Made by a program: the position numbers and the translations under genes
Source of the DNA: Zygnema cylindricum
Lineage: Eukaryota; Streptophyta; Zygnematophyceae; Zygnematales; Zygnemataceae
Length of the DNA: 64,000 nt
NCBI GenBank assembly: GCA_037447655.1
Contig: JBBHKE010002619.1
Coordinates: 55,474-119,473 of the forward strand
Direction of reading: 5' to 3'
Part shown: positions 1-12,662 of the stretch, one piece after another
Layout of the letters: every line of letters starts with the position of its first letter
Numbering within the stretch: position 1 is the stretch's first letter
Notes under the pieces: generated by a model
The model's database searches: none
What the model was told of the DNA's origin: nothing
Seen by the model: the letters and a program-made list of their open reading frames with translations, nothing else

Positions 1-254
1 CAAAGTGCTAGGCTGCTACAGTACAGTACTGTAGCGTCTCCATGAATTCTCTTTATTCAAAATTATTGCTCGGTTCTCCTCTCACGTCAAACAAGCTTAT
101 GTTGAATCACTCATTTTCTGGTCATTTTTTTAATTTTCTATGAGACCGGGAAACACTTTACTACTTTCTCTCTCTTTTTTTATTCCCTTTCTTTCACTAA
201 CGTTTTTTCTACAAAGGAACCTCTCTTGTTTCTTTCTTTACCAAAAGTCCAGCC

Positions 255-3200
255 ATGGTTGTCGATGCCAGTTTTGAAGGAGATGCGATTCCCGCCATTC
301 CTTTTGCTGATTCTGCAACAAAACCTCGTCGAAAAGTCATCATCAACACGGATCCTGGAGTTGGTACAATTTTTATAACTTTTATAACTTTTATAACTTT
401 TATAACTTGCACAAGATGCCCTTCTTTCTCTTCACGTCATGCTTTGTAGCGCTACTTTTGAACATATCATTTCTAGGGCTGTAATTCTTATTTATATCTA
501 CAATGTTTCTGCAACATTGTCATTTGGAATGAAGTAACTGTTTTAGGGTTACCAGCATTTGAGAGGGATGAATTCAATCATCGGACCAAAAATATCAACA
601 GATTCCTGTTTTTCAAGACAATTATTGATCCACCTGCATTGTATGGTATGGTGCATTTTAATGTGTTTCTAGATGCTAAAATAAAATTTAAGATTAATTG
701 GACGTCAATGAAATGACCTTTTTTTCCACAATATGAAGTATATGACGCAGGCAGTCTTTAACGATCTGTGCATGTCAGAAGCTTATTTTGCGTTGATTTA
801 CAACTTCTGAATGTGGATGTATTAGACAATTTGCTAGTCTTCTTTGCTATAAATCTGGTCGCAAACTCATTATGGTGGAAAAATGCACCATGAGATTGAT
901 TGACAAATGTACTTAAACAGTGTTCTGGACTGGGATGCATGAGTTTCCTACGACTACGTCAAATATTCTGCGTTAAAATAAGACAGCGAAATATTTTGGA
1001 GAGGAGAAACTTGAGTAAACTTACCTTGTAGATTTTCATTTCACATTTCATGAATTTCAAGTTTAATCCTAAATGAGAAGAAGACTGTTAAAAGGCAACA
1101 TGTGAGAAATTGTGTTTGCGCTAGAATTCTCTAAGCTCGTCAACCCTTTCACGACTTCTTCAAAACATATCCCTTCTATCAAACAGAGCTCTGGTATTTC
1201 TCTGGATGAATATGCTTTTGGCATGTCAGCAATGCTGAAATGTGATTATCATAACGTCCTACTTATCAGTTTTTTATTTTTTGTTGAGGGCCAGGTCAGC
1301 CACGAGAAATAAAGACCTCGTAGTCTTAAAAGAATTAAAATTTTAACTCTTTGATGTGCAGATGATGCCATGGCAATTGTGATGGCTTATCAGAGTCCAG
1401 AGATTGAAGTCGTCGGATTAACTTCAACATTTGGAAATACAACTACCCCTATTGCAACTCGCAACTGCCTGTATCTGGTATACCGAGCTTTTTCCTTTCA
1501 ATTTTAATTCCTTTTTCGTTTTTGTCAATGCAATGCATATAAGGTTCAATGTTTTCTTACCGTTCCATCTCCAAGACCGATGGTAATACTTTAAACAGGT
1601 TGGGAGTCAAAATTCAAGAAGCAAAAGATAACCAGCACTTACATTTTTTAAGAACTTCCCCATTTTCCATTTGCTTTACCTGATTTTGTATTATGAAAAA
1701 GATGTTGCTTCGGCAAGAAAAGATGCTTTCATTGATGTAAAAGTTTTGAATTTATCACAGAATGAAATGATGGGAATGACTGACGTTCCTGTGGCCGAAG
1801 GAGACCATCGTCCACTCAATGTGAGCAGCATGAAACTTGATCTACTATATGGTCTAGAGAGAATTCTGTTTATTTTTAATGAGTTTTCTTATTTTGTGTC
1901 AGAATGTGGCTGATAAAGACCAGAATGAGGCACTATTGAATACGAAATGTACAATTTGACATTTACGTTAAAACTACACATTCTACCATAATACTCTGGT
2001 TCAAGTTTAATGTAGACAATAAAAGGCCCAATTTAATAGTGTTCTAAATGTAAATTGATCAAATTACCTGATTTAGTATTGATTCAAGAATTAGTGGACC
2101 ATTCTGTATATTGTGGAGATTTTAAAATTTCAGAATATCTGAATTCGCAATTTTTATTTGTTGCTGATTTTAGTTTAGGAATTAGGGACATATATTTTCC
2201 CAAACTGGGCATCTCACCAGTTTGAAAGTCTTTTTTGTCGATGGGTCTGATGTCTTCGAGAGTTTGATTCAATTTCCAAATCTATGCTTTGTCGAATGTT
2301 TTGAGGTTTTGACTACTTCCTGGCTGTTGCTTTGTTCCACAACTCTCACATTTGGAAGTTTTTTTTGTCTTGTTCCTTGTTTTTGATCCATTGTTATACA
2401 GGGAGAAAATATTCGAATTGCTGATTTTGTCCATGGAGCGGATGGCTTGGGAAACATTAATGTCGATGAGCCTAAATCTTGTGCAATTCCTAAAAGTGCC
2501 ACAGACTTTTTGGTGGAAACAGTAGCATCTCAGCCAGGGAAGATATCAATTTTGGAACTGGGTCCTTTGACAAACATAGCAAGAGTGAGTTTTAGAGCGC
2601 AAGTAGAATTGAGGATTGTGAACCCCTAACCTCTTTCTACCTCTCTGTCTCTCTCTGCCCCTCTCTGTCCCTCTCTGCCTTTCTCTGCCTCTCGTTATCC
2701 CTCTCGACCTCTCATTACCCCTCTCAACCTCTCGTTACCTCTCTCTACCTCTCTTTCACTTCCATTTGCATGTTAAGGTTGTCCTGACAAGATTAACTAT
2801 ATGTAATAGTCCTCTATCCTTTGTAGAAAGCGCTAGTATATATAAACGTCCGTGGACTTGCACAGGTACTTAATTCGGTGACAGTTATCATAACTTGTCA
2901 TACTATATTTGGAATACTCTATTTTTTGAAAACAATCCCGTTCATACGGGCCAAGAAAAGTTGCTCTGCTGTTTCTACTGAAAAAATAAAATTTAAAATA
3001 GAAGAAACAAAAGTTAAGGTAAATCTGTTATTTTTTTTTCCCTCCCATGTCTTTATCACCGCAAGTATCCTTCTCCTTCTTCCTTTTTTGGATATCCCGT
3101 TGCCGTGTGCAACAGTTTTGTCCCATTGCGGTTAAGGGAAGAGAGTAGAAAAAAATAGGCGATGGGGAGCAAAGAAATGACAGGAAGGAGAGGGAAGGGA

Positions 3201-6072
3201 CAGTGCAGGCTATTGAGAAAGACCCCAATTTCGTAAATAATGTGGATGAAATTTGGGTCCTCGCGGGTTCCTTTTTCGCAAGCGGGAATGTCAATCCTGC
3301 GACTGAGGCCAATGTGAGACATTTTCTAAACTGGTTTTGGGGTTTATAAGAAAACCCTGTGATCTCCTTCATTGAGAGGGATCTGTGCAGGATTGTTGCT
3401 GAGTTGTAAGGTACTTATTTTTTTTAAGCATAGATAGGTTGGGAAGCATGTGAGATTTGTAGTTCATATTCAAAGCTCACTTCAAAGCGAGGTAAAATGT
3501 AGAAAGTGAGGACATGGTATACTTTTTAAGCTCAAATTTTACTTAAGTAATATGCAGTTTTCATCTTGCAGTTTGCTTAGAAAAAACAAAACTAAAAACG
3601 TAGAAGATGGCCCCTCCTTCCGTATTTTGAATCTAGGGTCCAAATAGACGTTTGGCCCAATAACTAGACCAATGACAGAGCGACTTCGGAGACTCAACTG
3701 ATCGTTAAGCCAAACCATATTTAGAGTGGGCAAAAATGAAATGTTGGAGATTTGTTTGGTTGGAGGTAAAACAGATTATTGGTGACCCGGAAGCAGCAGA
3801 TATTGTATTCACAAGTGGAGCAAAAGTCATCATTGTGGGACTTAATGTAACGACAGAAACAATCATGACAGGTTCTCCCTTCTCTCTCCCTACTTTTTTC
3901 CTTCTCCCTTTTCTCTCCCTTCTCTTTCCCATCTCTTTCCCTTCTTTCTTTCTCCCTTCTCTCATTTTCTCTGCCTACTCTTTCCCTCACTTCTCACAAT
4001 TCTCTTTCCCTTTTCTCCCTTCCATCTCTCTTATCTCTCCCGTCTCCTGATTGCTCTCATAATGGTTAATGTGGTTGAAGGAGGGATGGGAGATGATAGT
4101 TTTGGTGGAATTAAAATCATCCTCTAGAATTGAGAGTTAGAATTGATAGACAGGCTGAAAAATTTCGAGTGTTCTCTTTCCATGAAAATAAAGATCTTTG
4201 CGAGTAGTAGCTAACGCAGCTGCCAATAAGCACAAAACCTAAAAAAGTAGGGGAGAAAAAAAAGAAAAAAAGATAAAAGATAAAAGAAAGAAACAAAATG
4301 AAAGAAAAGGGAAGCGTTCCTGACGTTTTTTTGGTTTGGAAAAGCCAAAAAAAAAGGAAAAAACAAAAACGTCATTGGAGTCGATATCATTGGGCCAACA
4401 ATAATTATGATGTTCTCACTAATATGTTTTACGGATCGGTTTCAGAGGATGACTTGGCACAAATCCGAGATTCAAAAAGCCGTTATGGTCATTTTGTCCA
4501 CGATATTACCCGATTTTATTTGAAGTTTCACATAAAATCCGATCATCTCAGAGGTAAGAGCCATCACACCTTTTGTCTCTCCTCGTTTCAAAATGACATT
4601 TTCTGGTCGAAATGCTAAGACTATATTAATAATTTTTAGATTAGTCACACCTTTGTCTCTTCTTGTAGTTCTACGATGACATTTTCTGGTTTAAGATCTG
4701 TGACTCTATGTCACTATAAGAGTCAATAACACTAATTTGGTAGCATGTTTGACCCAAAATCATACACGAAAGCATCCTTCCTCATCACTGAAGCCTAAAC
4801 CAGATTTGTCGATTCTAATTCCACATAAATACTAACAATTTTCTTACTCTAAAGAGTGAGGAACCGTGTAATTTTCTCGGTGAAGAGCTGTTATTGTCTT
4901 GGTCCTGAAGCTCCAAAGCTCCACTTCGTATTTTGATTTTTTTTTTCTTGGCATTCCCTTTACTTGACCACCATTCCCTTTCCTTACTTTTCCCTTTTCT
5001 TGTCCTTCCGTTCCCCTTCACTTCCCCTTCTCTTTCCTTTCTTTTCCCTTCTCTTTTCCCTCTTTTCCTTCCCTCTCCCTGCTATTTCCCTTCTATTTCC
5101 CTTCCCTTTTCCTTCCCCTTTCTTGTTGAATATGGTGGCTAAATTAATTGCAGGAATTTATTTGCATGACCCCTCATGTATGATGGCTCTCCTTAACCCC
5201 TCTCTTTTTACATGGAAAAGTGGAGCTGTCCGTGTAGAGACACAAGGGATTTGTCGCGGCTTAACTATTCTCGATCTTGGTTTAAAGAAGTGGGTTTTTC
5301 TTTTCCTCCGGTTTCTCTTTTCCCCCTACCTTTTTCTCTGAAGTGGGTGGAGCCGGTTGCTATTTCGTCCTACCTTTGTTTTTGAAGTGGGTTGTCCTTC
5401 TCCTCCTTTCCCTTATGTCTGAAATGTGTTTCTCTTTTTCTCTGTTTTTCTCTTTTTTCCTTCGCTTTTTCTTCTTAGTGAATTTCTCTTTTCCTCCTAT
5501 ATTCTCTGAAATGTGTGTTCCTGTTTATCTTCTTTTCCCTTTTCTCTGAAGTGGGGTTCTCTTTTCTCCTTCAAATGTGTTTTTCTTTCCTCCCACTTCT
5601 CTCTTTGCCTTTTACCTCCTCCTCCGCTGTCATCCTCCTTCTCCTACCCGAACCGCGAATACATGTGATGCTCGGAAATCAAGGAAGGAAGTTAAAACAA
5701 GGAAATTGATAGTCATAGCTTACATAACAAAAAAAAGGACTTGGTCAAGAACCTTTAAAAACTGAAAAATGATCACGAAAAGCTGGGAAAATAGTTAAAA
5801 GGCATGATTAATCAATGAGCAGAAAATGACAAAAGTTAGAGGACCTGATCAGTTATGAATACAGTTCTTAAAAGAATGTGGTTTTTCAAGAAAAGTGTTT
5901 TTGCAGGAAAGTGTTTTTGAAGCAAAGTGTTTTTTAAGAATACTGTTTTGTCTCTATGTGCAGTTGGAATGGCTCCAATCCATGGACAGGACAGCCTCTA
6001 TGTAAAGTTGCAATGGGGGTGGACGCCCCTCGAGTGGTGGCCCTTGTGAAAGAAATCCTCTGTAGACCTTAA
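255..6072 (+). CDS. URH1: Inosine/uridine-preferring nucleoside hydrolase, 9 exons
   Basis: Hydrolyses the N-glycosidic bond of ribonucleosides (uridine, inosine, xanthosine in plant homologues) to base plus ribose for purine and pyrimidine salvage. Exons: 255-363, 1362-1477, 1761-1820, 2402-2584, 3209-3313, 3775-3871, 4446-4553, 5154-5289, 5964-6072. Phases agree at every junction and give 340 residues, close to the roughly 336 of plant URH1. The family's Ca2+/ribose-binding motif INTDPGVDDAM sits near residues 30-40 and is split by intron 1 inside the first Asp of the DD pair. GNVNP, GDPEAADIVFTSG and the active-site His in YLHDP (about residue 264) are all present. The ATG at 255 is in a good context (gccATGG). 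There is no clear targeting peptide, so it is probably cytosolic. A polyadenylation-type AATAAA lies at 6112-6117. Introns 4, 6 and 7 are CT-rich. Family assignment is firm; substrate preference is inference. Confidence 0.93.
371..408. repeat. Four-copy 9-bp tandem repeat in intron 1 of the nucleoside hydrolase
   Basis: The unit ttataactt is repeated four times, seven bases after the exon 1 donor site. It is a short, length-variable tract and carries no coding signal. Confidence 0.85.
2630..2762. repeat. Degenerate CT-rich simple repeat in intron 4
   Basis: About 130 bases of ctctctgcc/ctctctgtc-like units on the + strand. Similar pyrimidine-rich stretches lie at 3875-4045 (intron 6) and 4945-5125 (intron 7) of the same gene. 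Confidence 0.8.
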
Positions 6073-7011
6073 AAGTCGAAGGAAGTTTTCAGTTTATTTT
6101 GTCCGTATAAGAATAAATTCTTATGACAGAGGATTCCCCATTTTCAAGCTGTTTCAATTCTTGTTATGTACAGCAATATTATTATCTGAAGATGCCCAGT
6201 ATCTATTCATTCCTGTGTTTACCGGTTAGTATTTCTCTCTGATATTATAGGTTATGGAAGTGTACTACGGATATTGTGGATTGTTTTGTAAATAGGCATT
6301 TTTAGTACTTAAACCTCCATTTGAGGAGCCTATTTTTTTGTGGCAATGATTGCCATTGTAGTTTGTTTATGGCACTGTCCTTAAGTTGTGCCACAAATGC
6401 TTTATTCGATAAGAATTTAGGAAAGAGTTAAAAGTTTTGAGTTTAAAGGATGGTTGTATTTTTCGACAATACGGTCAAATTTGTGCACAATTGTTCATGT
6501 ACAATTTCGGCCAGATGGTTCATCAGTTGTAGACTGTTGGGTCTCAAGGTTTGGGCTCACAATATGATTTTGAACCATTTTGATTTAGTTTTGGCTGTTT
6601 GAACCGCAACGTATATCGTGCTACACCGTGTATCATTGTTAGCGTCAATGACACTGTATTGGTGCCCCTAATAATGTTACTCCGTGAGCTTAAAAAGGTA
6701 TGAATGACTAGTTTTTTTTAACGCTAATTTCTAAAATGGTTCGGAATCAGCGACGCTAAAAGGTTACAAGTCCTGCATATGTAGACCTTAACACAATCAC
6801 AGCTTAAATGGCTTCCAAATCTCAATTGAAAATTCTTCTTCAATTTCTGTAAAAAAAATTCATGCTCAATTTTCTTTCACTCACTTGGGTGAGGTTCTTT
6901 ATAAGGAAAATTCAGCCCATATATTTCAGTGAAGGACTACTGTGACTCGGAAAAAAAAAAAAAAAGTGGCAAGTGGTTTAAATGCAATGAACTCACACAA
7001 AAAAGAACATT
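6073..7011. other. Intergenic, with a MITE-like remnant
   Basis: This holds the 3' UTR of the nucleoside hydrolase and about 900 bases without a credible ORF. Around 6610-6760 the motifs tacaccgtgtatc, taacgctaat and attagtg-like words match the ends of the short MITE family seen elsewhere in the window, but only one terminus is clear. Confidence 0.5.
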
Positions 7012-8321
7012 TTATTTTGACTTGCAAAGTTTTACAAAAATGTACACAAAAAAAAAGCACAAATAAAGCGTTTCACTCATTGTTTCCCTTTTTCCTCGCC
7101 CTTTACCTAACCCTCTCTGAACTTCCCTCCTCTCTATATTTGTTTTCCTTCTCATACTCCACACATTCCTTCTTTTCTTTCTACTCTTTACAAGCTCGTC
7201 TAACCTCTTTTCAAATCTCTTCTTCTCATCAAGAAAAGCACTACTTTCTAACTGGAATTTTTCATCATCCTTTTCTAACTTCTGTTTCACTTCTTCGTTC
7301 TCTTTCTTTTTGATCGCCAATTTCTCGTGAAATTTCCGAATCGTCTCAGGCTGATTTTCTAATTCTCGAATTCTCTCCTTCACAGATTTGTGTTCAGAAG
7401 AAATCGAATTCAATCCAAAATGTCCATCGTCCCGTTGCTTATTGATCACTTCAACTTTTTCCCGAGCTCTTGGAGCTCCTCTTCCTCCATTTTTAGACAC
7501 ACTTCCTCCCACCTCAACTGGGAACGCTGAAAAAACAAAAAAAAAAAGAACAAACAAACAAATGTCAGGATTTTGCCATGAGGAAAAAAACAAACAGCAA
7601 AAGACCACAAAGTTGTCCTTTTTTGTTTCTTCTTTGTTTTAATCTCCTCTCTAACATTTTGTATTCATTAATAATCAAATTAAATTTCTTAACATTCAAT
7701 CTTTTGGGTTTTACCCAAACCTGCAGTATGAGGTTGCCCATGGGAGGACGAGAGGACAGGAGGGAGAGACAAAGTTGTAGTTTGGCTTGTAGTGGGAGGA
7801 ATACGAGGGAGAAGAATCTGATCGGCTTGAAGCTCATAATTGGAGAAGTACGGATTCTGATTAAGGAGGCTGGGGGGAATTGGTGAGGCGAGATTTGAAA
7901 TAATGTGGGGAGGCGGATGGAGAGGAGACTAGATGGGGGGAGCGAAGGATTCCGGCGGGAGTTTTAAGAAGGTAAAAAGAAACTGAAAAAGAAAACAAAA
8001 AAAAAAAAAACCCCAATTGGTTAAAAAAGAAAGGAAGGCGAGACAAAAAAAGATAAAAAAAATTTGACAGCTTCAAGATTTTTCGATGTTCAATGAAACA
8101 TAAACCCAAACGTATGCAAAAAAAAAACAAAAAAAAAGAGAAACAAAAGGGAGAAAGAAAATGGAGAAAAAAAAGGAAGCAACAAAAATAAGAAATAAAA
8201 CGACAAATTTCCTCACAGCTTTGGTGAGTTCCCAGGCCGTCCGATGAAGATCGACTTTTGTCGCCATGCACGCCGCACTCATGGTGTCACACGTGTCATC
8301 CATGGCTTCGGGGAGAGCCAT
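7012..8321 (-). CDS. Uncharacterised coiled-coil protein, 3 exons (divergent partner of the 10452 gene)
   Basis: No family recognised. Exons on the minus strand: 8321 (or 8303) to 8217, 7928-7721, 7526-7012. Phases 0 and 1 match at both junctions and give 269 residues from the ATG at 8303, or 275 from 8321. Exon 1 encodes an acidic start and a helical stretch ending DLHRTAWELTKA. Exon 2 encodes a Pro/Ser-rich linker. Exon 3 encodes a long, highly charged coiled coil (runs such as ERIRELENQ and KRFEKRLDELVKSRKKRR). The extreme C-terminus (LYLCFFFVYIFVKLCKSK) is hydrophobic and may reflect read-through of an unrecognised last splice site: a GT lies in the preceding QRGLG codons. It is head-to-head with the + strand coiled-coil gene, and the two first exons look related. 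Function unknown. Confidence 0.6.
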
Positions 8322-8429
8322 GAAGCTGCTCGGGAAGAGGGAGAGAGGGAAGAGGGAGCGAAGGAAAGAAGGGAGGGAGGGAAGGAAAAGAGGGCGGGTG
8401 AGAGGGAGGGACGGAAGCAAAAACTAGGA

Positions 8430-8631
<202 letters not shown>

Positions 8632-8720
8632 TGAAGGTTGGACGGAGAGTGGAGAGAGAAGTACACTTGGAAAGAGATGGCTGAATGAAGTCATCCGGGT
8701 TTCTTGGGTGAACTTTATAC

Positions 8721-9575
8721 AGTACCGTACTGTACTTTATATAGTGCGGATATTATTGAAGACGCCCGTATAATACGCGTGTAATATGCATACCCTACAG
8801 GTGGACTTTATATAGCGTTTCCAACTGGCTTCGTAAATCAAACGTAAAGCTACACCCATTTAGAAATGGGGTTGTATGACACGCTGGCAAATTTGTCGGT
8901 GGTCAATTAGAATCAGGAACTCTATATACGGTTCCAACCGCCGCCGTGCATGTCTTCAATTCCGTACGAGTCATGCAATATCGATAATGCCACGGTGGCA
9001 CAAGCTTTCACATAAAGGTACGCCTCGTGGCTTACGCTTTGCTTCGTAGCCACGTGGCAGTTATAATAGCCGAAACCGTACTATCCTTTGCACGTATTCA
9101 ATGGTACCAAAGTGGACTATCACCATACTATTTTTGCGGTGTCGTACCACCGCCGTCCGATTGTTGGCGCATTGTCCTTTAGTTAACTGAAGCCCCCACC
9201 GACACTATCGTACATTATAGTACTGTACTATACTGTACTTTCCACCGTGGCAGCCGGCGCCAGTCACATCTATCTGTTTATAACTCCCTCGCTAGCCTTC
9301 ACAGCTCACCTCTCAAACACACTCTTCTCCCTCGCACGTGCGGCAGATTTCTGTGTTCCCCCGTTTTTTCTTTCCCTTTATTCTTTTTTTCCCCTCTCTC
9401 TTCGCCTCTCTTTCAGCTCTCTCCTTTTTCCGTCCTCCTTTTCCTCTCTCTCTCTCTCTCCCTCCCCCTCTCCCCCCTCCCATCCGCCACCATGTGTATG
9501 GAGCACTTCAACGAACTCCAAAAAACAAAACTGGAACTCGAAAAAACGGTGTGGATCTTTTGTCTTTTTTGTTCT
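8721..9575 (+). repeat. Tandem duplication unit 1: promoter plus first exon of the + coiled-coil gene
   Basis: Nearly collinear with 9695-10540, offset about 974 bp at the left end and 960 bp at the right. It contains the TATA-like tttatatag words, the G-box-like ccacgtggc, the TATA box near 9280, the Kozak-like cgccaccATG at 9492 and a 19-codon first exon. Divergence is a few percent with small indels. The copy ends in its intron, followed by a MITE right end (9690-9699) at the unit boundary. Confidence 0.88.
9492..9548 (+). pseudogene. Duplicated first exon of the coiled-coil gene
   Basis: Encodes the same 19 residues (MCMEHFNELQKTKLELEKT) as the exon at 10452-10508 and keeps the donor gtgtgg. 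No second exon lies before the next promoter copy. It is either a relic, or an alternative first exon spliced over the second promoter to the acceptor at 11638. The sequence cannot tell these apart. Confidence 0.65.
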
Positions 9576-9694
9576 TTATAGAGAAATTACAATAAAACAT
9601 TTTTTTGAAAATGGTATTGATACACAAATTAGCGTAAATGACACTAATTCATTATATACACTAATAATTTCTATACGCTAATAACGATTCACGG

Positions 9695-10540
9695 TGTACC
9701 GTACTGTACTTTATATAGTGCGGATATTATTGAAGAATCCCGTATAATACGCGTGTAATACGCATACCGTACAGGTGGACTTTATATAGCGTTTCCAACT
9801 GGTTTCGTAAATCAAACGTAAAGCTACACCCATTTAGAAATGGGGTTGATACACGCTGGCAAATTTGTCGGTGGCCAATTAGAATCAGGAACACTATACA
9901 CAGTTCCAAACGCTGGCGTGCATGCCTTCAATTCCGTACGAGTCATGAAATATTGATAATGCCACGGTGGCACAAGCTCTCACATAAAGGTACGCCTCGT
10001 GGCTTACGCTTTGCTTCGTTGCCACGTGGCAGTTTTAATAACCGAAACCGTACTATCCTTTGCATGTATTCAATAGTACCAAAGTGGACTATCACCATAC
10101 TATTTTTGCGGTATCGTACCACCGCCGTCCGATTGTTCGCGCTTTGTCCTTTAGTTAACTGAAGCCCCCACCGACACTACCGTACACTACAGTACTGTAC
10201 TATACTGTACTTTCCACCGTGGCAGCCGGCGCCAGTCACATCTATCTATTTATAACTCCCTCGCTCGCCTTCACTGCTCACCTCTCAAACACAGTGTTCT
10301 CCCTCGCAAGTGCGGCAGATTTTTGTGTTCCCCCGTTTTTTCCTTCCCTTTCTTCTTTTCCCCTCTCTCTCTTCGCCTCTCTTTCCGCTCTCTCCTTTTT
10401 CCGTCCTCCTTTTCCTCTCTCTCTCCCCCCTTCCTCCTCCCACCCGCCACCATGTGTATGGAGCACTTCAACGAACTCCAAAAAACAAAACTGGAACTCG
10501 AAAAAACGGTGTGGATCCTTTGTCTTTTTCGTTCTTGTTT
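9695..10540 (+). repeat. Tandem duplication unit 2: active-looking promoter and first exon
   Basis: Second copy of the 8721-9575 unit. It directly precedes the intact gene, so this copy probably carries the working promoter. Confidence 0.88.
10246..10256 (+). promoter_or_regulatory. Candidate TATA box of the + coiled-coil gene
   Basis: A tatttataa word lies about 200 bases upstream of the ATG and is followed by a long pyrimidine-rich leader. The same arrangement sits at about 9275-9285 in the upstream duplicate. A G-box-like ccacgtggc occurs at about 10021 and 9051. Confidence 0.5.
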
Positions 10541-12662
10541 TCCACTTCTCTCTAAAAAACCGCTTTTATTGTTTTTGTTTTTTTGTCTTTTTTGTTTTTT
10601 TTGAGAGTGCACAGATGAATTTTTTTTTTTTTTGTCGTCATGTTGAATTAATTCATCTGGCAAGATTATAAACGGCCGTCTGTGTTCCCATCTATTCCTA
10701 TTTCGACTGTTTATCCGTTTTTTCCGGCTCTTTTAACGGTTTTTTCCGTTTTTTTTTTCTTTTACAGTTCCCTGCATTTTCATAGGTCACACCAACCGTC
10801 AGAAAATGTCCGGCAGCTATTCAGAATCAATACTTATAATATACTTTGGAATTCTACTTCCTGCAATTCTACTGAAGCAGTACTCTTCGAATACCACTTC
10901 GAACTTTATTTCGAAACCGAATTCGATCTCTTCTCCGAAATCTACTTCGATTTCGATTTCGAACCTAGTTCGAATGCTGACGTCATCCATTTTGTACTCT
11001 GCAAATTCCCGTACTCTGCGAATTCCAATACTCTGCAAATTCCAGTAATCTGCAAATTCCAGTACTCTGCAAATTCCAGTACTCTGCAAATTCCAGTACT
11101 CTGCAAAATCCAGTACTCTGCAAAATCCAGTACTCTGCAAAATCCAGTACTCTGCAAAATCCAGTACTCTGCAAAATCCAGTACTCTGCAAAATCCAGTA
11201 CTCTGCAAATTCCAGTACTCTGCAAATTCCAGTACTCTGCAAATTCCAGTACTCTGCAAATTCCAGTACTCTGCAAATTCCAGTACTCTGCAAATTCCAG
11301 TACTCTGCAAAATCCAATACTCTGCAAAATCCATCTCCGGCCAGATTCTCTCCCTCTCCGGCCTCTCCCATATCCTTCCTATGGCTCCCTAAACGCCTCT
11401 TCAACACTCCCTTCCTCTCTCTTCCCCTCTGCCCCTCTGTCCCTCTGTTCGTTTGTTCACTGATTGTTTTCTTGTTTTTTGTACTTCCCTTACAATATAT
11501 AAACAAAGAAACCTCTGTCTCTGTTTCTCTCTATTTTTTTCGGTTTGTTTGTTTTTGTCCTCGTTCATTTTCTAACATTATTTCTTTTTGTTTCGTGTGT
11601 TCCGGATTCCTTTCGATTTGTCTTGTCTATGTTTCCAGCATGACGAGTTGACACGTGTGAGTGCTTCGCGGCGTAAGATCCAAGAGGAATGCCGGAGTTT
11701 GCGATCCGACCTGCAGACGCTCCTGGTCTCCGTACAGTCCGTACAGTCTCAATACCAGGCCCTGGGCTCTGCCTTCGCATGGGACAAAATCCAGCTAAAA
11801 CAGCTGGAAAGGACGGTGACCCCAGCTTACCGCAAATTTAAGGAAGAGGCCGCGGAAGAGACAAAGAAGGTGGAAGGGGAGAAAGGAGAGTTGAAGGAAA
11901 GGAGGAATAGGTTAGAAGAGAAAATTAGGAATTTGTCTAAGGAGAAAATTCAGTTCGCAGTGGAGAAAAAGCTTCAGAGGAGAGAGAGGGTGGCAGTAGC
12001 CGAGGAGAGGAGGTTGAATGAGGAGAGGTGTTTGGAGAGAGAGAGGAAGAGGGCGAAGAGAGAAGGAGAGAGCAGTAATAGTCAGTGAAAGCAATGAGAA
12101 ATTGACTTTTGTTTGTTTACTCGTTCACTTGTAAAATCTGTCCCAGAAATAAATGGTTTTCTGTTGTGTTTTCTCTTTTTGTATTTTTTTTTCAATTTTG
12201 TTTGTTTTACCATTTCTACTATTTTTGTTTGCTATTTCTACAATTTTTGTTTACTATTTCTACTATTTTTGTTTTATGGACCCATTTTATGCAGGTCTAA
12301 GTAATGTATGTGAACAGCATCTTCAAAGAGTACAGATGATTCAGTTAGAATGGTCATGTTGTGGACAACAATTTAGTATGGATGACTTGTTTGTGGCTCA
12401 CGAATGTGTTAATAATGTAGACCACATTCCCAATCCACACTATTTATCCATCAAAGACTATCGACGGTGAACACTATGACCTTTTGTAGTCATGAAACTC
12501 TCCTTTCGAAACTTTATTTTTTTAATCTGTCTTTTTGTGTGCAGTCCTTTCCGGACAACGTACTTTTCCGACTTCTTAACTCTGTGGGACAACCTGATTC
12601 GAGTGCCGGTATTCGTGCACTCTGATATTACTTTCCATTCTCCTTTCGATGGACGTTTTTGA
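10452..12662 (+). CDS. Uncharacterised coiled-coil protein, 4 exons, two possible 3' ends
   Basis: No family recognised. Exons 10452-10508, 11639-12074, 12295-12466 and 12545-12662 join in consistent phase to 260 residues. The ATG has a Kozak-like cgccacc context. Exon 2 is a long charged coiled coil (for example LKERRNRLEEKIRNLSKEK, ending in Arg/Glu-rich sequence). Exons 3-4 encode a folded-looking tail with paired Cys (LEWSCCGQQFSMDDLF, then IPNPHYLSIKDYRRPF). If the third intron donor (gtaata at 12075) is not used, exon 2 runs to a TGA at 12086-12088 with an AATAAA at 12148-12153; the long form has its own AATAAA at 12673-12678. Intron 1 carries a 17-bp minisatellite. Exon 1 resembles exon 1 of the divergent minus-strand gene, ending at the same phase. 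Confidence 0.62.
10990..11332. repeat. 17-bp minisatellite in intron 1 of the coiled-coil gene
   Basis: About 20 head-to-tail copies of a 17-bp unit of type cagtactctgcaaattc. Two variants (caaattc and caaaatc) occur in contiguous blocks, which points to block amplification. Because 17 is not a multiple of 3, the minus strand reads open in all three frames with a 17-residue period (CRVLEFAEYWNLQSTGI), so long ORFs here are artefacts. Just upstream (10875-10980) is a ttcga-rich stretch. Confidence 0.95.

Noticed and set aside
10982-11332. CRISPR-like array
   Set aside because: The 17-bp units are directly adjacent with no unique spacers, and the genome is eukaryotic, so this is a minisatellite.
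10817-11506. 229-residue minus-strand ORF with repeats of CRVLEFAEYWNLQSTGI
   Set aside because: It is produced by a 17-bp minisatellite that is open in all three frames. It lies in an intron and has no splice-consistent partners.
12545-12619. Alternative reading of the last coiled-coil-gene exon as SFPDNVLFRLLNSVGQ
   Set aside because: The preceding donor (CG then gtgaac) leaves phase 2, which selects the PFRTTYFSDFLTLWDNL frame instead.
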